In this document: in pieces, positions 19,658 through 30,298 of the stretch
How positions within the stretch are numbered: position 1 is the stretch's first letter
How the letters are laid out: each line of letters opens with the position of its first letter
Assembly: GCF_026672545.1 (NCBI RefSeq)
Contig: NZ_JAPPRJ010000009.1
Coordinates: 62,001 to 126,000 of the forward strand
From: Rhizobium sp. SL86
GTDB taxonomy: Bacteria; Pseudomonadota; Alphaproteobacteria; Rhizobiales; Rhizobiaceae
DNA length: 64,000 bases
Reading direction: 5' to 3'
Notes under the pieces: model-generated
What the model was told of the DNA's origin: nothing
Database searches by the model: none
What the model saw: only the letters and a program-made list of their open reading frames with translations
Made by a program: the position numbers and the translations under genes

Positions 19658-20494
19658 ATGGCATTGAAAACCTTTAACCCGACGACACCGAGCCAGCGTC
19701 AGCTGGTCATTGTCGACCGTTCTGGCCTCTTCAAGGGCAAGCCGGTCAAGGCACTGACCGAAGGCCTGTCCTCCAAGGGTGGCCGTAACAACTTCGGCCG
19801 CATCACCGTCCGTTTTCGTGGCGGCGGTCACAAGCGCACCTACCGCCTGATCGACTTCAAGCGTCGCAAGTTCGACGTCGAGGGCACGATCGAGCGTCTG
19901 GAATACGACCCGAACCGCACCGCGTTCATCGCGCTCGTATCCTACGCTGACGGCGAACAGGCCTACATCCTTGCTCCGCAGCGTCTGGCTGTCGGCGACA
20001 AGGTCATCGCGTCTGACAAGGCTGTCGACGTGAAGCCCGGCAACGCCATGCCGCTGCAGTACATCCCGGTCGGCTCCATCATCCACAACGTGGAAATGAA
20101 GCCCGGCAAGGGTGGTCAGATCGCCCGTTCGGCTGGTGCATACGCCCAGCTCGTCGGTCGTGACCAGGGTATGGCGATCCTTCGTCTGAACTCCGGCGAA
20201 CAGCGCCTGGTGCACGGCACGTGCCTTGCATCGATCGGTGCAGTGTCCAACCCGGAACACACCAACATCAACGATGGCAAGGCCGGTCGTTCGCGTTGGC
20301 GCGGCAAGCGCCCGCACGTTCGCGGCGTGGTCATGAACCCTGTCGACCACCCGCACGGTGGTGGTGAAGGCCGCACCTCCGGTGGCCGTCATCCGGTTAC
20401 CCCCTGGGGTAAGCCGACCAAGGGCAAGCGTACGCGTTCGAACAAGTCGACCGACAAGTTCATCATGCGCTCGCGCCATCAGCTGAAGAAGTAA
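19658..20494 (+). CDS. rplB: 50S ribosomal protein L2
   Basis: L2 is a core 23S rRNA-binding protein near the peptidyl-transferase centre. The 278-residue product has the strictly conserved [13 protein letters not shown] segment containing the functionally important histidine. The start is [17 protein letters not shown] with AGGTAGGGAAG upstream. It lies between rplW and rpsS as expected. Confidence 0.98.
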   Translation: MALKTFNPTTPSQRQLVIVDRSGLFKGKPVKALTEGLSSKGGRNNFGRITVRFRGGGHKRTYRLIDFKRRKFDVEGTIERLEYDPNRTAFIALVSYADGEQAYILAPQRLAVGDKVIASDKAVDVKPGNAMPLQYIPVGSIIHNVEMKPGKGGQIARSAGAYAQLVGRDQGMAILRLNSGEQRLVHGTCLASIGAVSNPEHTNINDGKAGRSRWRGKRPHVRGVVMNPVDHPHGGGEGRTSGGRHPVTPWGKPTKGKRTRSNKSTDKFIMRSRHQLKK

Positions 20495-20510
20495 GAGAAG
20501 GAAGTCAGGT

Positions 20511-20789
20511 ATGGCTCGTTCAGTTTGGAAAGGCCCGTTCGTTGACGGATATCTTCTCAAGAAGGCTGAGAAGGTTCGCGAGGGCGGCCGCAGTGAAGTA
20601 ATCAAGATCTGGAGCCGCCGCTCCACGATCCTGCCGCAGTTCGTCGGTCTCACCTTCGGCGTCTACAACGGCAGCAAGCATGTTCCGGTCAGCGTCAACG
20701 AAGACATGGTCGGCCACAAGTTTGGTGAATTCTCTCCGACCCGGACCTATTACGGTCACGGCGCGGACAAGAAGGCGAAGAGGAAGTAA
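20511..20789 (+). CDS. rpsS: 30S ribosomal protein S19
   Basis: S19 lies in the 30S head and contacts S13 and the A-site tRNA. It has 92 residues, from [20 protein letters not shown] to the basic tail GADKKAKRK, with the [17 protein letters not shown] core. Only two bases separate its stop from rplV. Confidence 0.98.
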   Translation: MARSVWKGPFVDGYLLKKAEKVREGGRSEVIKIWSRRSTILPQFVGLTFGVYNGSKHVPVSVNEDMVGHKFGEFSPTRTYYGHGADKKAKRK

Positions 20790-20791
20790 TC

Positions 20792-21181
20792 ATGGCGAAG
20801 GCTAAGACCGAACGCCGGCTGAAGGACAACGAGGCCCAGGCCGTTGCCCGCACGCTCCGCGTCAGCCCGCAGAAGCTGAACCTGGTTGCCGCCATGATCC
20901 GCGGCAAGAAGGTTGACCGCGCGCTCGCAGAACTCGAGTTCTCCCGCAAGCGCATTTCGGATCAGGTGAAGAAGACTCTCGAGTCTGCTATCGCCAACGC
21001 CGAAAACAACCACGACCTCGACGTCGACAGCCTGATCGTGGCGGAAGCTTACGTTGGCAAGTCCATCACCATGAAGCGTTTCCACGCTCGTGGCCGTGGC
21101 CGTGCATCCCGCATCGAAAAGCCGTTCGCGCACCTGACGATCGTCGTGCGCGAAGTCGAGGAAAAAGGGGAGGCCGCATAA
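20792..21181 (+). CDS. rplV: 50S ribosomal protein L22
   Basis: L22 lines the exit tunnel with a beta-hairpin (here around [19 protein letters not shown], the region where macrolide-resistance changes occur in other species). It has 129 residues. Its last base is the first base of the rpsC ATG (TAATG), so the two are tightly coupled. Confidence 0.98.
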   Translation: MAKAKTERRLKDNEAQAVARTLRVSPQKLNLVAAMIRGKKVDRALAELEFSRKRISDQVKKTLESAIANAENNHDLDVDSLIVAEAYVGKSITMKRFHARGRGRASRIEKPFAHLTIVVREVEEKGEAA

Positions 21182-21900
21182 TGGGTCAGAAAATTAATCC
21201 GATTGGCTTCCGCCTCGGCATCAACCGCACGTGGGACAGCCGCTGGTTCGCAGACAATGCAGAATACGGCCAGCTGCTGCACGAAGACCTGAAGATCCGC
21301 GCTTACCTGATGTCCGAGCTGAAGCAGGCCGGCATCGCCAAGGTGGTCATCGAGCGTCCGCACAAGAAGTGCCGCGTTACGATCCACTCGGCTCGCCCGG
21401 GTCTGATCATCGGCAAGAAGGGCGCCGACATCGAAAAGCTCCGCAAGAAGCTTTCCGACATGACGTCCGCCGAAACGCACCTCAACATTGTTGAAGTGCG
21501 CAAGCCGGAAGTCGACGCAACGCTCGTTGCTCAGTCGATCGCCCAGCAGCTGGAGCGCCGCGTGGCGTTCCGTCGCGCCATGAAGCGTGCCGTTCAGTCG
21601 GCCATGCGTCTCGGCGCCGAAGGCATCAAGATCACCTGCGCTGGTCGTCTCGGCGGTGCGGAAATCGCTCGTACCGAATGGTACCGCGAAGGCCGCGTGC
21701 CGCTTCACACGCTGCGTGCAGACATCGACTACGGGACGGCGGAAGCCGAAACCGCATTCGGTATCTGCGGCATCAAGGTCTGGATCTTCAAGGGCGAAAT
21801 CCTTGAGCATGATCCGATGGCTTCCGAACGTCGCGCTCTCGAAGGCGATGCGCAGGGTCCGGCTAGCCGCGACCGTGACCGTCGCCGCGAAAACGCTTGA
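21181..21900 (+). CDS. rpsC: 30S ribosomal protein S3
   Basis: S3 forms part of the mRNA entry channel. The 239-residue product has an N-terminal KH type-2 domain with the GXXG loop in [17 protein letters not shown] and a C-terminal domain with [20 protein letters not shown]. The start [14 protein letters not shown] is standard, and it overlaps rplV by one base. Confidence 0.98.
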   Translation: MGQKINPIGFRLGINRTWDSRWFADNAEYGQLLHEDLKIRAYLMSELKQAGIAKVVIERPHKKCRVTIHSARPGLIIGKKGADIEKLRKKLSDMTSAETHLNIVEVRKPEVDATLVAQSIAQQLERRVAFRRAMKRAVQSAMRLGAEGIKITCAGRLGGAEIARTEWYREGRVPLHTLRADIDYGTAEAETAFGICGIKVWIFKGEILEHDPMASERRALEGDAQGPASRDRDRRRENA

Positions 21901-21938
21901 TTTGCGCTGGCGAAAGATAAGCTCGGAGAAGTAAGAAA

Positions 21939-22352
21939 ATGTTGCAGCCAAAGCGTACCAAGTACCGCAAGCAGTTCAAGGGCCGTATCAAGGGTGTGGC
22001 CAAGGGTGGCTTCGACCTGGCATTCGGTGAATTCGGCCTCAAGGCTCTCGAACCGAACCGCGTCAACGCTCGCGAAATCGAGGCAGCACGTCGTGCGATC
22101 ACCCGCTACATGAAGCGCGCAGGTCGCGTTTGGATCCGCGTCTTCCCGGACACTCCGGTCACGGCAAAGCCGACCGAAGTACGTATGGGTAAGGGCAAGG
22201 GTTCGGTGGAATACTGGGCATGCAAGGTCAAGCCCGGCCGCATGATGTTCGAGATTGACGGTGTATCCGAAGAAATCGCCCGCGAGGCGATGCGTCTCGG
22301 TTCCGCCAAGCTCTCGGTTAAGACGCGCTTTGTACAGCGCATCGCAGAGTAA
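21939..22352 (+). CDS. rplP: 50S ribosomal protein L16
   Basis: L16 helps position the A-site tRNA acceptor arm. It has 137 residues from [19 protein letters not shown], with the conserved [20 protein letters not shown] region containing the arginine that is hydroxylated in some bacteria. It is 38 bases after rpsC. Confidence 0.98.
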   Translation: MLQPKRTKYRKQFKGRIKGVAKGGFDLAFGEFGLKALEPNRVNAREIEAARRAITRYMKRAGRVWIRVFPDTPVTAKPTEVRMGKGKGSVEYWACKVKPGRMMFEIDGVSEEIAREAMRLGSAKLSVKTRFVQRIAE

Positions 22353-22364
22353 GGGGTCAGGCAC

Positions 22365-22565
22365 ATGAAAGCCGAAGAAGTACGCGGCCTGTCGGCCGAC
22401 CAGCTCAAGGACAAGCTTGCGGAGCTTAAGAAGGAGCAGTTCAACCTGCGCTTCCAGAAGGCCACCGGTCAGCTTGAGAAGTCCTCGCGCGTCACTGAAG
22501 TTCGCAAGGACATCGCTCGCGTGAAAACCATTGCCCGCCAGAAGGCGGCAGAAGCAAAGGCCTAA
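22365..22565 (+). CDS. rpmC: 50S ribosomal protein L29
   Basis: This small helical 50S protein next to the exit tunnel has 66 residues with the family pattern [19 protein letters not shown]. It sits between rplP and rpsQ, as in nearly all bacteria. Confidence 0.97.
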   Translation: MKAEEVRGLSADQLKDKLAELKKEQFNLRFQKATGQLEKSSRVTEVRKDIARVKTIARQKAAEAKA

Positions 22566-22577
22566 GGGAAGAACAAT

Positions 22578-22814
22578 ATGCCGAAGCGCATTCTGCAGGG
22601 CGTCGTGGTCAGCGACAAGAACGACAAGACGGTAGTTGTGCGGGTCGAGCGTCGATTCGCTCACCCGCTGCTCCAGAAGACCGTTCGTCGTTCCAAGAAG
22701 TACAAGGCCCACGACGAAAACAACCAGTATAAGACCGGCGATGTCGTCTCCATCCAGGAGTGCGCGCCGATTTCCAAGGATAAGTGCTGGACGGTCATTT
22801 CCGCCCAGGCTTAA
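22578..22814 (+). CDS. rpsQ: 30S ribosomal protein S17
   Basis: S17 is a primary 16S rRNA-binding OB-fold protein. It has 78 residues starting [20 protein letters not shown], with the [19 protein letters not shown] segment. It is the last gene of the S10 group; a hairpin-containing spacer follows before rplN. Confidence 0.97.
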   Translation: MPKRILQGVVVSDKNDKTVVVRVERRFAHPLLQKTVRRSKKYKAHDENNQYKTGDVVSIQECAPISKDKCWTVISAQA

Positions 22815-22883
22815 AAAACGCAGAGAACTGCGGCGGGCCCTTGCGTCTGCCGCAGAAATCTGTATGAAGCAGCGCATTGGCGC

Positions 22884-22916
22884 AGAACGCTCGCACGGCG
22901 GGCGTTCTTTTGCTTT
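22884..22916 (+). terminator. Terminator-like hairpin between the S10 and spc gene groups
   Basis: AGAACGC (22884-22890) pairs with GCGTTCT (22902-22908), with an inner CGC/GCG pair and a T-G wobble, followed by TTTGCTTTG. It lies in the 236-base rpsQ-rplN spacer, which also has a 7-bp CTGCGGC/GCCGCAG stem further upstream. In E. coli the S10 and spc operons are separated exactly here, so partial termination and a fresh promoter are plausible. No convincing promoter hexamers were found. Confidence 0.55.
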
Positions 22917-23050
22917 GAGAGCGCAGGGAAGGTCCGGCTTCGGAAACCACCTTGGCAAGACCCCACCCGCGCACGAAAAAAATATGTCCATGAGCCGGAA
23001 AAGGGGGCTTTGGCCCAACCGTTCCGGTCATTACGAGAAGGCGACCTGAC

Positions 23051-23419
23051 ATGATTCAGATGCAAACAAACCTCGACGTTGCCGATAATTCCGGCGCGCG
23101 TCGTGTCATGTGCATCAAGGTGCTGGGCGGCTCCAAGCGTAAGTATGCTTCCATCGGCGACATCATCGTTGTGTCGATCAAGGAAGCTATCCCGCGCGGC
23201 CGCGTCAAGAAGGGCGACGTGATGAAAGCCGTCGTTGTTCGCACCGCCAAGGACATCCGCCGTCCCGACGGCAGCGTCATCCGCTTCGACAACAACGCAG
23301 CGGTCCTCATCGATAACAAGAAAGAGCCGATCGGCACCCGTATCTTCGGACCGGTTCCGCGCGAACTTCGCGCCAAGAACCACATGAAGATCATCTCGCT
23401 GGCTCCGGAAGTACTGTAA
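23051..23419 (+). CDS. rplN: 50S ribosomal protein L14
   Basis: L14 contributes to the intersubunit bridges and is the docking site of the RsfS silencing factor. It has 122 residues from [20 protein letters not shown], with [20 protein letters not shown]. It is the first gene of the spc group. Confidence 0.98.
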   Translation: MIQMQTNLDVADNSGARRVMCIKVLGGSKRKYASIGDIIVVSIKEAIPRGRVKKGDVMKAVVVRTAKDIRRPDGSVIRFDNNAAVLIDNKKEPIGTRIFGPVPRELRAKNHMKIISLAPEVL

Positions 23420-23434
23420 GGGAGCGGGATAGCG

Positions 23435-23743
23435 ATGCAAAAGATCCGCAAGGGCGACAACGTCGTCGTACTCACCGGCAAGGACAAGGGCCGCACCGGT
23501 GAAGTGATTCAAGTGATGCCGAAGGAAGATCGCGCGGTTGTCCGTGGCGTGAACATGGTAAAGCGCCACCAGCGCCAGACCCAGAACCAGGAAGCCGGCA
23601 TCATCAACAAGGAAGCTCCGATCCATCTGTCCAACATCGCGATCGTCGCGAAGGACGGCAAGCCGACCCGCGTTGGCTTCTCCGTCGTTGATGGCAAGAA
23701 GGTCCGTGTAGCCAAGCGTACGGGAGATGTCATCGATGGCTGA
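23435..23743 (+). CDS. rplX: 50S ribosomal protein L24
   Basis: This KOW-domain assembly-initiator protein has 102 residues. The KOW motif is at [19 protein letters not shown]. The stop lies inside the start of rplE (8-base overlap if rplE begins at 23736). Confidence 0.97.
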   Translation: MQKIRKGDNVVVLTGKDKGRTGEVIQVMPKEDRAVVRGVNMVKRHQRQTQNQEAGIINKEAPIHLSNIAIVAKDGKPTRVGFSVVDGKKVRVAKRTGDVIDG

Positions 23744-24293
23744 GGCAAAGTACGAACCGCGTCTCAAGACGGAATATGTATCCCGCATTCGCGCAGCGAT
23801 GCAGGAGCAGTTCTCCTACGCCAACGAGATGCAGATCCCGAAGATCGACAAGATCGTCATCAACATGGGCGTGGGTGAGGCAACTGCCGATTCCAAGAAG
23901 CCCACGGTTGCTGCCGCCGATCTCGGCGCCATCGCCGGCCAGAAGCCGGTCATCACGCGCGCTCGCAACTCCATCGCCGGCTTCAAGGTCCGCGAAGGCA
24001 TGCCGATCGGCGCCAAGGTGACCCTGCGCGGCGCTCGCATGTATGAATTCCTGGATCGCCTGGTCAACATCGCGCTTCCGCGCGTTCGCGACTTCCGCGG
24101 CCTGAATCCGAAGAGCTTTGACGGCCGTGGCAACTTCGCCATGGGCATCAAGGAACACATCGTGTTCCCGGAGATCAACTACGACAAGGTTGATCAGATG
24201 TGGGGCATGGACATCATCGTTTGCACGACGGCAAACTCGGACGACGAAGCTCGGGCTCTCCTGAAAGAGTTCAACTTCCCGTTCCGTACGTAA
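23736..24293 (+). CDS. rplE: 50S ribosomal protein L5
   Basis: L5 binds 5S rRNA and contacts the P-site tRNA. Two ATGs are possible (23727 and 23736). GGGAG at 23722-23726 abuts the first but is correctly spaced from the second, which gives [15 protein letters not shown] and 185 residues, the usual rhizobial form. The conserved [16 protein letters not shown] motif is present. It overlaps rplX by eight bases. Confidence 0.97.
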   Translation: MAEAKYEPRLKTEYVSRIRAAMQEQFSYANEMQIPKIDKIVINMGVGEATADSKKPTVAAADLGAIAGQKPVITRARNSIAGFKVREGMPIGAKVTLRGARMYEFLDRLVNIALPRVRDFRGLNPKSFDGRGNFAMGIKEHIVFPEINYDKVDQMWGMDIIVCTTANSDDEARALLKEFNFPFRT

Positions 24294-24325
24294 CCGTAAC
24301 GACGAGCGTAGAAAAGGAACTCGAT

Positions 24326-24631
24326 ATGGCGAAGACAAGCGCAGTCGAAAAGAACAAGCGCCGCCGCAAGACGGTTGCCAACCAGGCCGCCAAGCGCGCT
24401 GCCCTGAAGGCAATCATCATGAACCAGGATCTGCCGATCGAAGACCGCTTCAAGGCTACCTTGAAGCTGGCTTCGCTGCCGCGTGATGGTTCCAAGACCC
24501 GTATCCGTAACCGTTGCGAAGTGACTGGCCGCCCGCGCGCCTTCTATCGCAAGCTCAAGATGTCCCGTATCGCGCTGCGCGAACTGGGCAACCTGGGCAA
24601 GGTTCCCGGTATCGTGAAGTCCAGCTGGTAA
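24326..24631 (+). CDS. rpsN: 30S ribosomal protein S14 (zinc-free long form)
   Basis: S14 is a late-assembly 30S head protein. The ATG at 24326 after AAAGGAAC gives [20 protein letters not shown] and 101 residues. The paired CxxC zinc motifs of the short form are absent, so this is the zinc-independent C-minus type, containing [20 protein letters not shown]. Confidence 0.97.
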   Translation: MAKTSAVEKNKRRRKTVANQAAKRAALKAIIMNQDLPIEDRFKATLKLASLPRDGSKTRIRNRCEVTGRPRAFYRKLKMSRIALRELGNLGKVPGIVKSSW

Positions 24632-24643
24632 GGAGACGGTTCA

Positions 24644-25042
24644 ATGACCATGACTGATCCTCTGGGCGATATGCTCACCCGCATCCGCAATGGTGCAGCC
24701 CGCCGCAAGTCGTCGGTTTCGACGCCGGCTTCCAAGCTGCGTGCACGCGTTCTCGACGTGCTGCAGGCCGAAGGCTACATCCGCGGATATTCCCAGGTCG
24801 ATTACGGCAACGGCAAGTCCGAGTTCGAAATCGAACTGAAGTACTACGAAGGCGCTTCGGTCATCCGTGAGATCGGCCGCGTCTCCAAGCCGGGCCGCCG
24901 AGTTTATGTCTCGGTGAAGTCCATTCCGCAGGTCGCGAACGGCCTCGGCATCACCATCCTTTCGACTCCGAAGGGTGTGATGGCCGATCATCAGGCGCGC
25001 GAACAGAACGTTGGTGGTGAGGTTCTCTGCTCGGTCTTCTAA
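24644..25042 (+). CDS. rpsH: 30S ribosomal protein S8
   Basis: S8 binds the central domain of 16S rRNA and in E. coli represses the spc operon. It has 132 residues. AAGGAG at 24631-24636 favours the ATG at 24644 ([17 protein letters not shown]) over the one at 24650. It ends with the usual GGEVLCSVF. Confidence 0.97.
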   Translation: MTMTDPLGDMLTRIRNGAARRKSSVSTPASKLRARVLDVLQAEGYIRGYSQVDYGNGKSEFEIELKYYEGASVIREIGRVSKPGRRVYVSVKSIPQVANGLGITILSTPKGVMADHQAREQNVGGEVLCSVF

Positions 25043-25084
25043 GATCGGTCAGAGCCCTCCTTAACGAACAGACAGGATTGAAAC

Positions 25085-25618
25085 ATGTCTCGTATCGGTA
25101 AAAAGCCCGTTCAGGTTCCGGCAGGTGTGACGGCCTCTGTCGAAGGACAGAAGGTGACTGCCAAGGGCCCGAAGGGCGAGCTGGTCTTCGTTGCGAATGA
25201 CGAAGTGAAGCTTTCTTTCGACAACAATGCCGTTTCGGTGGTTCCGGCCAACGAAACCAAGGATGCTCGCGCAAAGTGGGGCATGTCCCGCACGATGATC
25301 GAGAACCTGTTCAAGGGCGTCAAGGACGGTTTTGAGCGCAAGCTCGAAATCAACGGCGTTGGTTATCGCGCCGCCATGCAGGGCAAGAACCTGCAGCTGT
25401 CGCTCGGCTTCAGCCACGATGTGGTTTACGAGCCGCCGCAGGGCATCACCATTGCCGTTCCGAAGCCGACGGAAATCGTCGTGACCGGCATCAACAAGCA
25501 GCAGGTCGGTCAGGTTGCCGCGGAAATCCGCGAATACCGCGGTCCGGAGCCCTATAAGGGTAAGGGCGTCAAGTACGCCGAAGAACGGATCGTCCGCAAG
25601 GAAGGCAAGAAGAAGTAA
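25085..25618 (+). CDS. rplF: 50S ribosomal protein L6
   Basis: L6 lies near the sarcin-ricin loop. The 177-residue product has two repeated domains; it starts [20 protein letters not shown], and the C-terminal part has [19 protein letters not shown]. It is normal length and in standard spc position. Confidence 0.98.
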   Translation: MSRIGKKPVQVPAGVTASVEGQKVTAKGPKGELVFVANDEVKLSFDNNAVSVVPANETKDARAKWGMSRTMIENLFKGVKDGFERKLEINGVGYRAAMQGKNLQLSLGFSHDVVYEPPQGITIAVPKPTEIVVTGINKQQVGQVAAEIREYRGPEPYKGKGVKYAEERIVRKEGKKK

Positions 25619-25630
25619 GGGTGACGCGAA

Positions 25631-25993
25631 ATGGCTAGCAGGAAAGAAGTACTGTCAAAGCGCGCGAGCCGTGTGCGCCGCCAGCTCAAGGCGGTTGCCA
25701 ATGGCCGCCCGCGTCTGTCGGTTCATCGCTCGTCGAAGAACATCTATGCCCAGATCATCGATGACGTTGCCGGCCGCACGCTGGCTGCCGCTTCGACGCT
25801 GGACACCGGTCTGCGTTCGTCTCTGAAGACGGGCGCCGACGTTGCAGCCGCTGCTGCTGTCGGCAAGCTCGTTGCTGAGCGCGCCACTGCAGCCGGCGTG
25901 AAGGAAGTCGTGTTTGATCGCGGCGCCTTCCTCTATCACGGCCGCGTCAAGGCTCTTGCCGACGCTGCCCGTGAAGGTGGTCTGAGCTTCTAA
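25631..25993 (+). CDS. rplR: 50S ribosomal protein L18
   Basis: This 5S rRNA-binding protein has 120 residues, with the arginine-rich N-terminus [20 protein letters not shown] and the conserved [20 protein letters not shown] segment near the end. Confidence 0.98.
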   Translation: MASRKEVLSKRASRVRRQLKAVANGRPRLSVHRSSKNIYAQIIDDVAGRTLAAASTLDTGLRSSLKTGADVAAAAAVGKLVAERATAAGVKEVVFDRGAFLYHGRVKALADAAREGGLSF

Positions 25994-25999
25994 AATCGG

Positions 26000-26041
26000 A
26001 TGCCGGGCCTTGCGGTCCGGCATTCAGGCGTTTAAACGCCT
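26000..26041 (+). other. Inverted repeats in the rplR-rpsE spacer
   Basis: The 132-base spacer has a perfect 7-bp stem (26000-26006 with 26017-26023) followed directly by the 16-bp perfect palindrome AGGCGTTTAAACGCCT at 26026-26041. No T-run follows. An mRNA structure between cotranscribed genes is the simplest reading. Confidence 0.5.
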
Positions 26042-26125
26042 TCACCGGCCGGCATGCCCCATGGCGGGTCTGCCGGCTTTTCAAAGTCTGCCGTTCGCAC
26101 CCGGAAAAGAAAAAGGAACAGGACA

Positions 26126-26695
26126 ATGGCACAGGACAAGAGAGGCTCGCGCGAGGATCGCTCGAGCCGTGAAGAGCGCGACAGCGAGTTTGTTGACAAG
26201 CTGGTCGCCATCAACCGCGTTGCTAAGGTCGTCAAGGGTGGCCGTCGCTTCGGTTTTGCTGCCCTCGTCGTCGTCGGCGACCAGAAGGGCCGCGTCGGCT
26301 TCGGCCATGGCAAGGCACGCGAAGTGCCGGAAGCCATCCGCAAGGCGACCGAAGCTGCCAAGCGCGATCTGATTTTCGTACCGCTGCGCGACGGCCGTAC
26401 GCTGCATCACGACGTCAATGGCCGCCACGGCGCCGGCAAGGTGCTGCTGCGTTCGGCCAAGGCCGGTACCGGTATCATCGCCGGTGGCCCGATGCGCGCC
26501 GTTTTCGAAACGCTCGGCGTTCATGACGTCGTTGCAAAGTCGACCGGTTCCTCGAACCCGTACAACATGGTTCGTGCAACGTTCGACGCCCTGAAGCACC
26601 AGGTGCACCCGAAGGACATCGCAGCTCAGCGCGGCCTGAAATACGCCACGCTGCAGGCTCGCCGTGCCGCTTCCGGCAATGCATCGGAAGAATAA
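26126..26695 (+). CDS. rpsE: 30S ribosomal protein S5
   Basis: S5 is important for decoding accuracy and mRNA unwinding at the entry channel. The ATG at 26126 after AAAGGAACAGGAC gives [19 protein letters not shown] and 189 residues. The dsRBD-like N-terminal fold includes [20 protein letters not shown], and the C-terminal domain includes [20 protein letters not shown]. Confidence 0.98.
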   Translation: MAQDKRGSREDRSSREERDSEFVDKLVAINRVAKVVKGGRRFGFAALVVVGDQKGRVGFGHGKAREVPEAIRKATEAAKRDLIFVPLRDGRTLHHDVNGRHGAGKVLLRSAKAGTGIIAGGPMRAVFETLGVHDVVAKSTGSSNPYNMVRATFDALKHQVHPKDIAAQRGLKYATLQARRAASGNASEE

Positions 26696-26707
26696 GGAGC
26701 TACACTG

Positions 26708-26905
26708 ATGGCCAACGAAACCAAGAAGACGGTGACGGTCGAGCAGATCGGTAGCCCCATTCGCCGGCCTGCTGTTCAGCGTCAGACGCTGATCGGTCTC
26801 GGCCTCAACAAGATGCACCGGGTTCGCACGCTGGAAGATACCCCTTCCGTTCGTGGCATGATCCGGTCTGTCCAGCATCTCGTTCGCGTCGTCGACGAGA
26901 AGTGA
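26708..26905 (+). CDS. rpmD: 50S ribosomal protein L30
   Basis: This small 50S protein of 65 residues has the family signature [20 protein letters not shown] followed by [18 protein letters not shown]. It lies between rpsE and rplO. Confidence 0.97.
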   Translation: MANETKKTVTVEQIGSPIRRPAVQRQTLIGLGLNKMHRVRTLEDTPSVRGMIRSVQHLVRVVDEK

Positions 26906-26921
26906 GCCGGGAGTTAAGATC

Positions 26922-27395
26922 ATGAAACTGAACGAAATCAAAGACAACGAAGGCTCCACGAAGGACCGTATCCGCGTTGGTCGCGGCATCGGTTCCGGCA
27001 AGGGCAAGACCGGTGGTCGCGGCGTCAAGGGTCAGAAGGCCCGTTCCGGCGTAGCGATCAACGGCTTCGAAGGCGGTCAGATGCCCATCTACCGTCGCCT
27101 GCCGAAGCGCGGCTTCAACAACATCTTCAAGTCGGACTTCGTCACCGTATCGCTCGGCCGCATCCAGGCCGCGATCGACGCGAAGAAGCTCGACGCTTCG
27201 GCCACGATCGATGCAGCAGCCCTCAAGGCTGCCGGCGTCATCCGTCGCCCGAAGGACGGTGTACGCGTTCTGGCCGACGGCGAACTGACGACCAAGGTTT
27301 CGATCGACGTTGCCGGCGCCTCCAAGGCCGCCGTCGAGAAGATCGAAAAGGCCGGTGGTTCGATCAAGGTCGCCGCAGTGGCAGCCGCCGAATAA
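26922..27395 (+). CDS. rplO: 50S ribosomal protein L15
   Basis: This late-assembly 50S protein has 157 residues. The N-terminal half has the glycine-rich [20 protein letters not shown] tail that threads into 23S rRNA. It is the last ribosomal gene before secY. Confidence 0.98.
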   Translation: MKLNEIKDNEGSTKDRIRVGRGIGSGKGKTGGRGVKGQKARSGVAINGFEGGQMPIYRRLPKRGFNNIFKSDFVTVSLGRIQAAIDAKKLDASATIDAAALKAAGVIRRPKDGVRVLADGELTTKVSIDVAGASKAAVEKIEKAGGSIKVAAVAAAE

Positions 27396-27407
27396 TCTGA
27401 TATGGAA

Positions 27408-27439
27408 TCGCCCGGAGTGCTTCACTTCGGGCGATTTTG
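27408..27439 (+). terminator. Terminator-like hairpin between rplO and secY
   Basis: ATCGCCCG (27408-27415) pairs with CGGGCGAT (27429-27436), with a further AGTG/CACT inner stem, followed by TTT. It lies 12 bases after rplO in a 230-base spacer that holds nothing else recognisable before secY. The short T-run suggests attenuation rather than full stop, which would lower secY-adk output relative to ribosomal genes. Confidence 0.55.
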
Positions 27440-27625
27440 CTCCCATATGTGAGCCTCACGGGCCTGGGCCGCACCAACGGTATCAACCGGGCTTTCGCGG
27501 AAAATGGGGTGAGGCACAAGGTTGCATGGCAGCCGTTCCGTCTCCCGGTTTTCTGAAACTGAATTTGGACTGCTTTCCGGCTGGGCCGATCGTTTGCCGC
27601 CGGAATTGGTCAGGCGGAGAAATGC

Positions 27626-28966
27626 ATGGCTTCTGCAGCTGAACAACTGGCCTCCAATCTCAATTTTTCGACATTCTCGAAGGCCACCGACCTCAAGAAG
27701 CGCCTCTGGTTCACCCTGGCAGCTCTTCTGGTCTACCGCCTCGGCACGCATATTCCGCTTCCAGGCCTGAACCCGGAAGCCTATGCGCAGGCCTTCCGCG
27801 GCCAGGCGGGTGGCATCCTCGGTCTCTTCAACATGTTTGCTGGCGGCGCCGTCGAGCGCATGGCGATCTTCGCGCTCGGCATCATGCCGTATATTTCCGC
27901 GTCGATCATCGTTCAGCTGATGACCTCCGTCGTTCCCTCGCTCGAAGCCTTGAAAAAGGAAGGCGAGCAGGGCCGCAAGATCATCAACCAGTACACACGT
28001 TACGGCACAGTTCTGCTCGGCACGCTGCAGGCCTATGGCATTGCGGTGGGTCTTGAGAGCGGGCAGGGGATCGTCGCCGATCCCGGTATCTTCTTCCGTG
28101 TTTCGACGGTCGTGACGCTGCTTGGCGGCACCATGTTCCTGATGTGGCTCGGCGAGCAGATCACCTCGCGCGGTATCGGTAACGGCATCTCGCTGATCAT
28201 CTTCGCCGGTATTGCCGCAGGCCTGCCGAAGGCTCTTGCCGGTACGCTGGAACTTGGCCGCACGGGTGCGCTGTCGACGGCCCTCATTCTGATGGTCGTT
28301 GTCATTGCCATCGGCGTCATCGCGCTGATCGTGTTTGTCGAGCGTGCACAGCGTCGCCTGCTGATCCAGTATCCGAAGCGCCAGGTCGGCAACCGGATGT
28401 TCCAGGGCGATACGTCGCACCTGCCGTTGAAGCTGAACACCTCCGGCGTCATTCCGGCGATCTTTGCATCCTCGCTGCTGCTTCTGCCGGCAACGCTTGC
28501 AGGCTTCAGTGGCAACACGAACCTGCCGGGCTGGGCAACGATGGTTCTCGGTTCGCTCCAGCATGGCCAGCCGCTGTTCATGCTGTTCTATGGCTTGCTG
28601 ATTGCCTTCTTCGCTTTCTTCTACACGGCCATCGTCTTCAATCCGAAGGAGACGGCCGACAATCTGAAGAAGCATGGCGGCTTCATTCCGGGTATCCGTC
28701 CGGGTGAGCGCACCGCCGAATACATCGATTACGTTCTGACGCGAATCACCGTCGTCGGTGCGATCTACCTTGTCTTCGTCTGCATCCTTCCGGAAACGCT
28801 CATTGCGCGCACCGGTATCCCATTAGCCCTTGGTGGTACTTCGCTTTTGATCGTTGTCAGTGTTACCCTCGATACGGTAGCACAGATACAGGGGCACCTC
28901 ATTGCCCAGCAGTATGAGGGCCTGATCAAGAAGTCCAAGTTGCGTGGAGGAAAGAGGGGACGATGA
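27626..28966 (+). CDS. secY: SecY, preprotein translocase channel subunit
   Basis: SecY is the core of the SecYEG channel in the inner membrane. The 446-residue product has ten hydrophobic segments; diagnostic pieces are [19 protein letters not shown] after TM1 and [20 protein letters not shown] in TM2, and it ends with the basic tail [21 protein letters not shown] precedes the ATG. The last four bases overlap the adk start (ATGA). Confidence 0.98.
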   Translation: MASAAEQLASNLNFSTFSKATDLKKRLWFTLAALLVYRLGTHIPLPGLNPEAYAQAFRGQAGGILGLFNMFAGGAVERMAIFALGIMPYISASIIVQLMTSVVPSLEALKKEGEQGRKIINQYTRYGTVLLGTLQAYGIAVGLESGQGIVADPGIFFRVSTVVTLLGGTMFLMWLGEQITSRGIGNGISLIIFAGIAAGLPKALAGTLELGRTGALSTALILMVVVIAIGVIALIVFVERAQRRLLIQYPKRQVGNRMFQGDTSHLPLKLNTSGVIPAIFASSLLLLPATLAGFSGNTNLPGWATMVLGSLQHGQPLFMLFYGLLIAFFAFFYTAIVFNPKETADNLKKHGGFIPGIRPGERTAEYIDYVLTRITVVGAIYLVFVCILPETLIARTGIPLALGGTSLLIVVSVTLDTVAQIQGHLIAQQYEGLIKKSKLRGGKRGR

Positions 28967-29553
28967 GACTGATTTTTTTGGGGCCGCCAGGCGCGGGTAA
29001 GGGGACCCAGGCAAAGCGTCTGACGGAAAAATACGGCATCCCGCAGCTTTCGACCGGCGACATGTTGCGCGCCGCCGTCAGCGCGGGCACGGAGATTGGC
29101 AAGCGTGCCAAGGCCGTGATGGATGCCGGCGGTCTCGTCTCCGACGATATCGTCAACCAGATCGTGGCCGAGCGCATCGAAGAGGCGGACTGTGGCAAGG
29201 GGTTCATCCTGGATGGATACCCGCGTACGGTTCCGCAGGCGATGGCATTGTCCGAGGCGATGAAGGCAAAGAACCTGACGCTTGATGCCGTCATCGAGCT
29301 GAAGGTCGACGAGGAAGCGCTGGTGCGCCGAATCGAATCGCGGGTTGCCGAAACGATTGCAGCCGGCGGCACGGTCCGCTCGGACGACAATCCGGAAGCC
29401 TTCCGCAAGCGTCTTGCCGAATATCGCGCCAAGACCGCACCGCTTTCGGCCTATTACGAAGAGCAGGGCGAGCTTGTGGCACTCGATGGCATGGCCGATG
29501 TGGATGCGGTGACGAATGCCATTATCGGCGTTCTGGAGAAGTCGGCCGCCTGA
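28963..29553 (+). CDS. adk: Adenylate kinase
   Basis: This enzyme interconverts ATP + AMP and 2 ADP in the cytosol. The 196-residue product has the P-loop [15 protein letters not shown], the AMP-binding [12 protein letters not shown] and the [13 protein letters not shown] motif. The LID is short and carries no zinc cysteines, as in the short-type kinases of alphaproteobacteria. It overlaps secY by four bases; placement between secY and rpsM is typical of alphaproteobacteria. Confidence 0.97.
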   Translation: MRLIFLGPPGAGKGTQAKRLTEKYGIPQLSTGDMLRAAVSAGTEIGKRAKAVMDAGGLVSDDIVNQIVAERIEEADCGKGFILDGYPRTVPQAMALSEAMKAKNLTLDAVIELKVDEEALVRRIESRVAETIAAGGTVRSDDNPEAFRKRLAEYRAKTAPLSAYYEEQGELVALDGMADVDAVTNAIIGVLEKSAA

Positions 29554-29800
29554 TCGGTGGATCGTTTTCCAGCTGTTAAAGAATCTTGGCGGGGCCGGTT
29601 GCAATTTTGGACCGATTCCGCTAAACACCGCGCCAACTCGCGACATTTGACAGCGATCGGCGCGGATTTTCCCGTGAGGGAGATCCGACCCGGTCGTGTT
29701 GACTTGTCTCGGATGAGATTTGAACTGGCGGCCTCAAGTGGCTGCTCTCATGGAAGAAGTACCACTTGCCGGATGGCAACTGGAACCAAGGAGAATAGGC

Positions 29801-30169
29801 GTGGCACGTATCGCTGGCGTCAACATCCCGACTGCGAAGCGCGTTGTTATCGCGCTGACCTACATTCACGGGATCGGCCCGAAGTTTGCACAGGAAATCA
29901 TCGAGAAGGTCGGTATCCCGGCTGATCGTCGCGTTCATCAGCTGACGGACGCGGAAGTCCTTCAGATCCGCGAAACCATCGACCGCGACTATCAGGTCGA
30001 GGGTGATCTGCGTCGCGAAACCGCGATGAACATCAAGCGTCTGATGGACCTCGGCTGCTATCGCGGCCTGCGTCATCGTCGCGGCCTGCCGGTCCGCGGT
30101 CAGCGCACGCACACCAACGCCCGCACCCGCAAGGGTCCGGCGAAGGCGATTGCCGGCAAGAAGAAGTAA
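29801..30169 (+). CDS. rpsM: 30S ribosomal protein S13 (GTG start)
   Basis: S13 lies at the top of the 30S head and contacts the P-site tRNA and L5. It starts at GTG 29801 with AAGGAG 8 bases upstream, giving [20 protein letters not shown] and 122 residues; longer in-frame ORF upstream is not conserved sequence. The C-terminal tail is the usual [20 protein letters not shown]. It is the first gene of the alpha group. A weak TTGACT (29699-29704) upstream may be part of a promoter. Confidence 0.97.
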   Translation: MARIAGVNIPTAKRVVIALTYIHGIGPKFAQEIIEKVGIPADRRVHQLTDAEVLQIRETIDRDYQVEGDLRRETAMNIKRLMDLGCYRGLRHRRGLPVRGQRTHTNARTRKGPAKAIAGKKK

Positions 30170-30181
30170 TTTTTCGGGCGT

Positions 30182-30222
30182 AGCCAATAGGCGGTAGGCG
30201 GTAGCAAAGGATGCTATTGGCT
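30182..30222 (+). repeat. Short repeat cluster in the rpsM-rpsK spacer
   Basis: AGCCAATAG (30182-30190) and CTATTGGCT (30214-30222) form a perfect 9-bp inverted repeat. Between them GGCGGTA occurs twice in tandem (30190-30203). The spacer (30170-30298) looks unlike the surrounding ribosomal spacers and resembles short dispersed repeat sequence, although no second copy is in this window. Confidence 0.45.
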
Positions 30223-30298
30223 GCTGCCTAATTTCTATTGCCTGAAAAGGTGGAGCCGCTGGAGTTACGGCGGTGACGATATCAACGAAAGGAAGACC

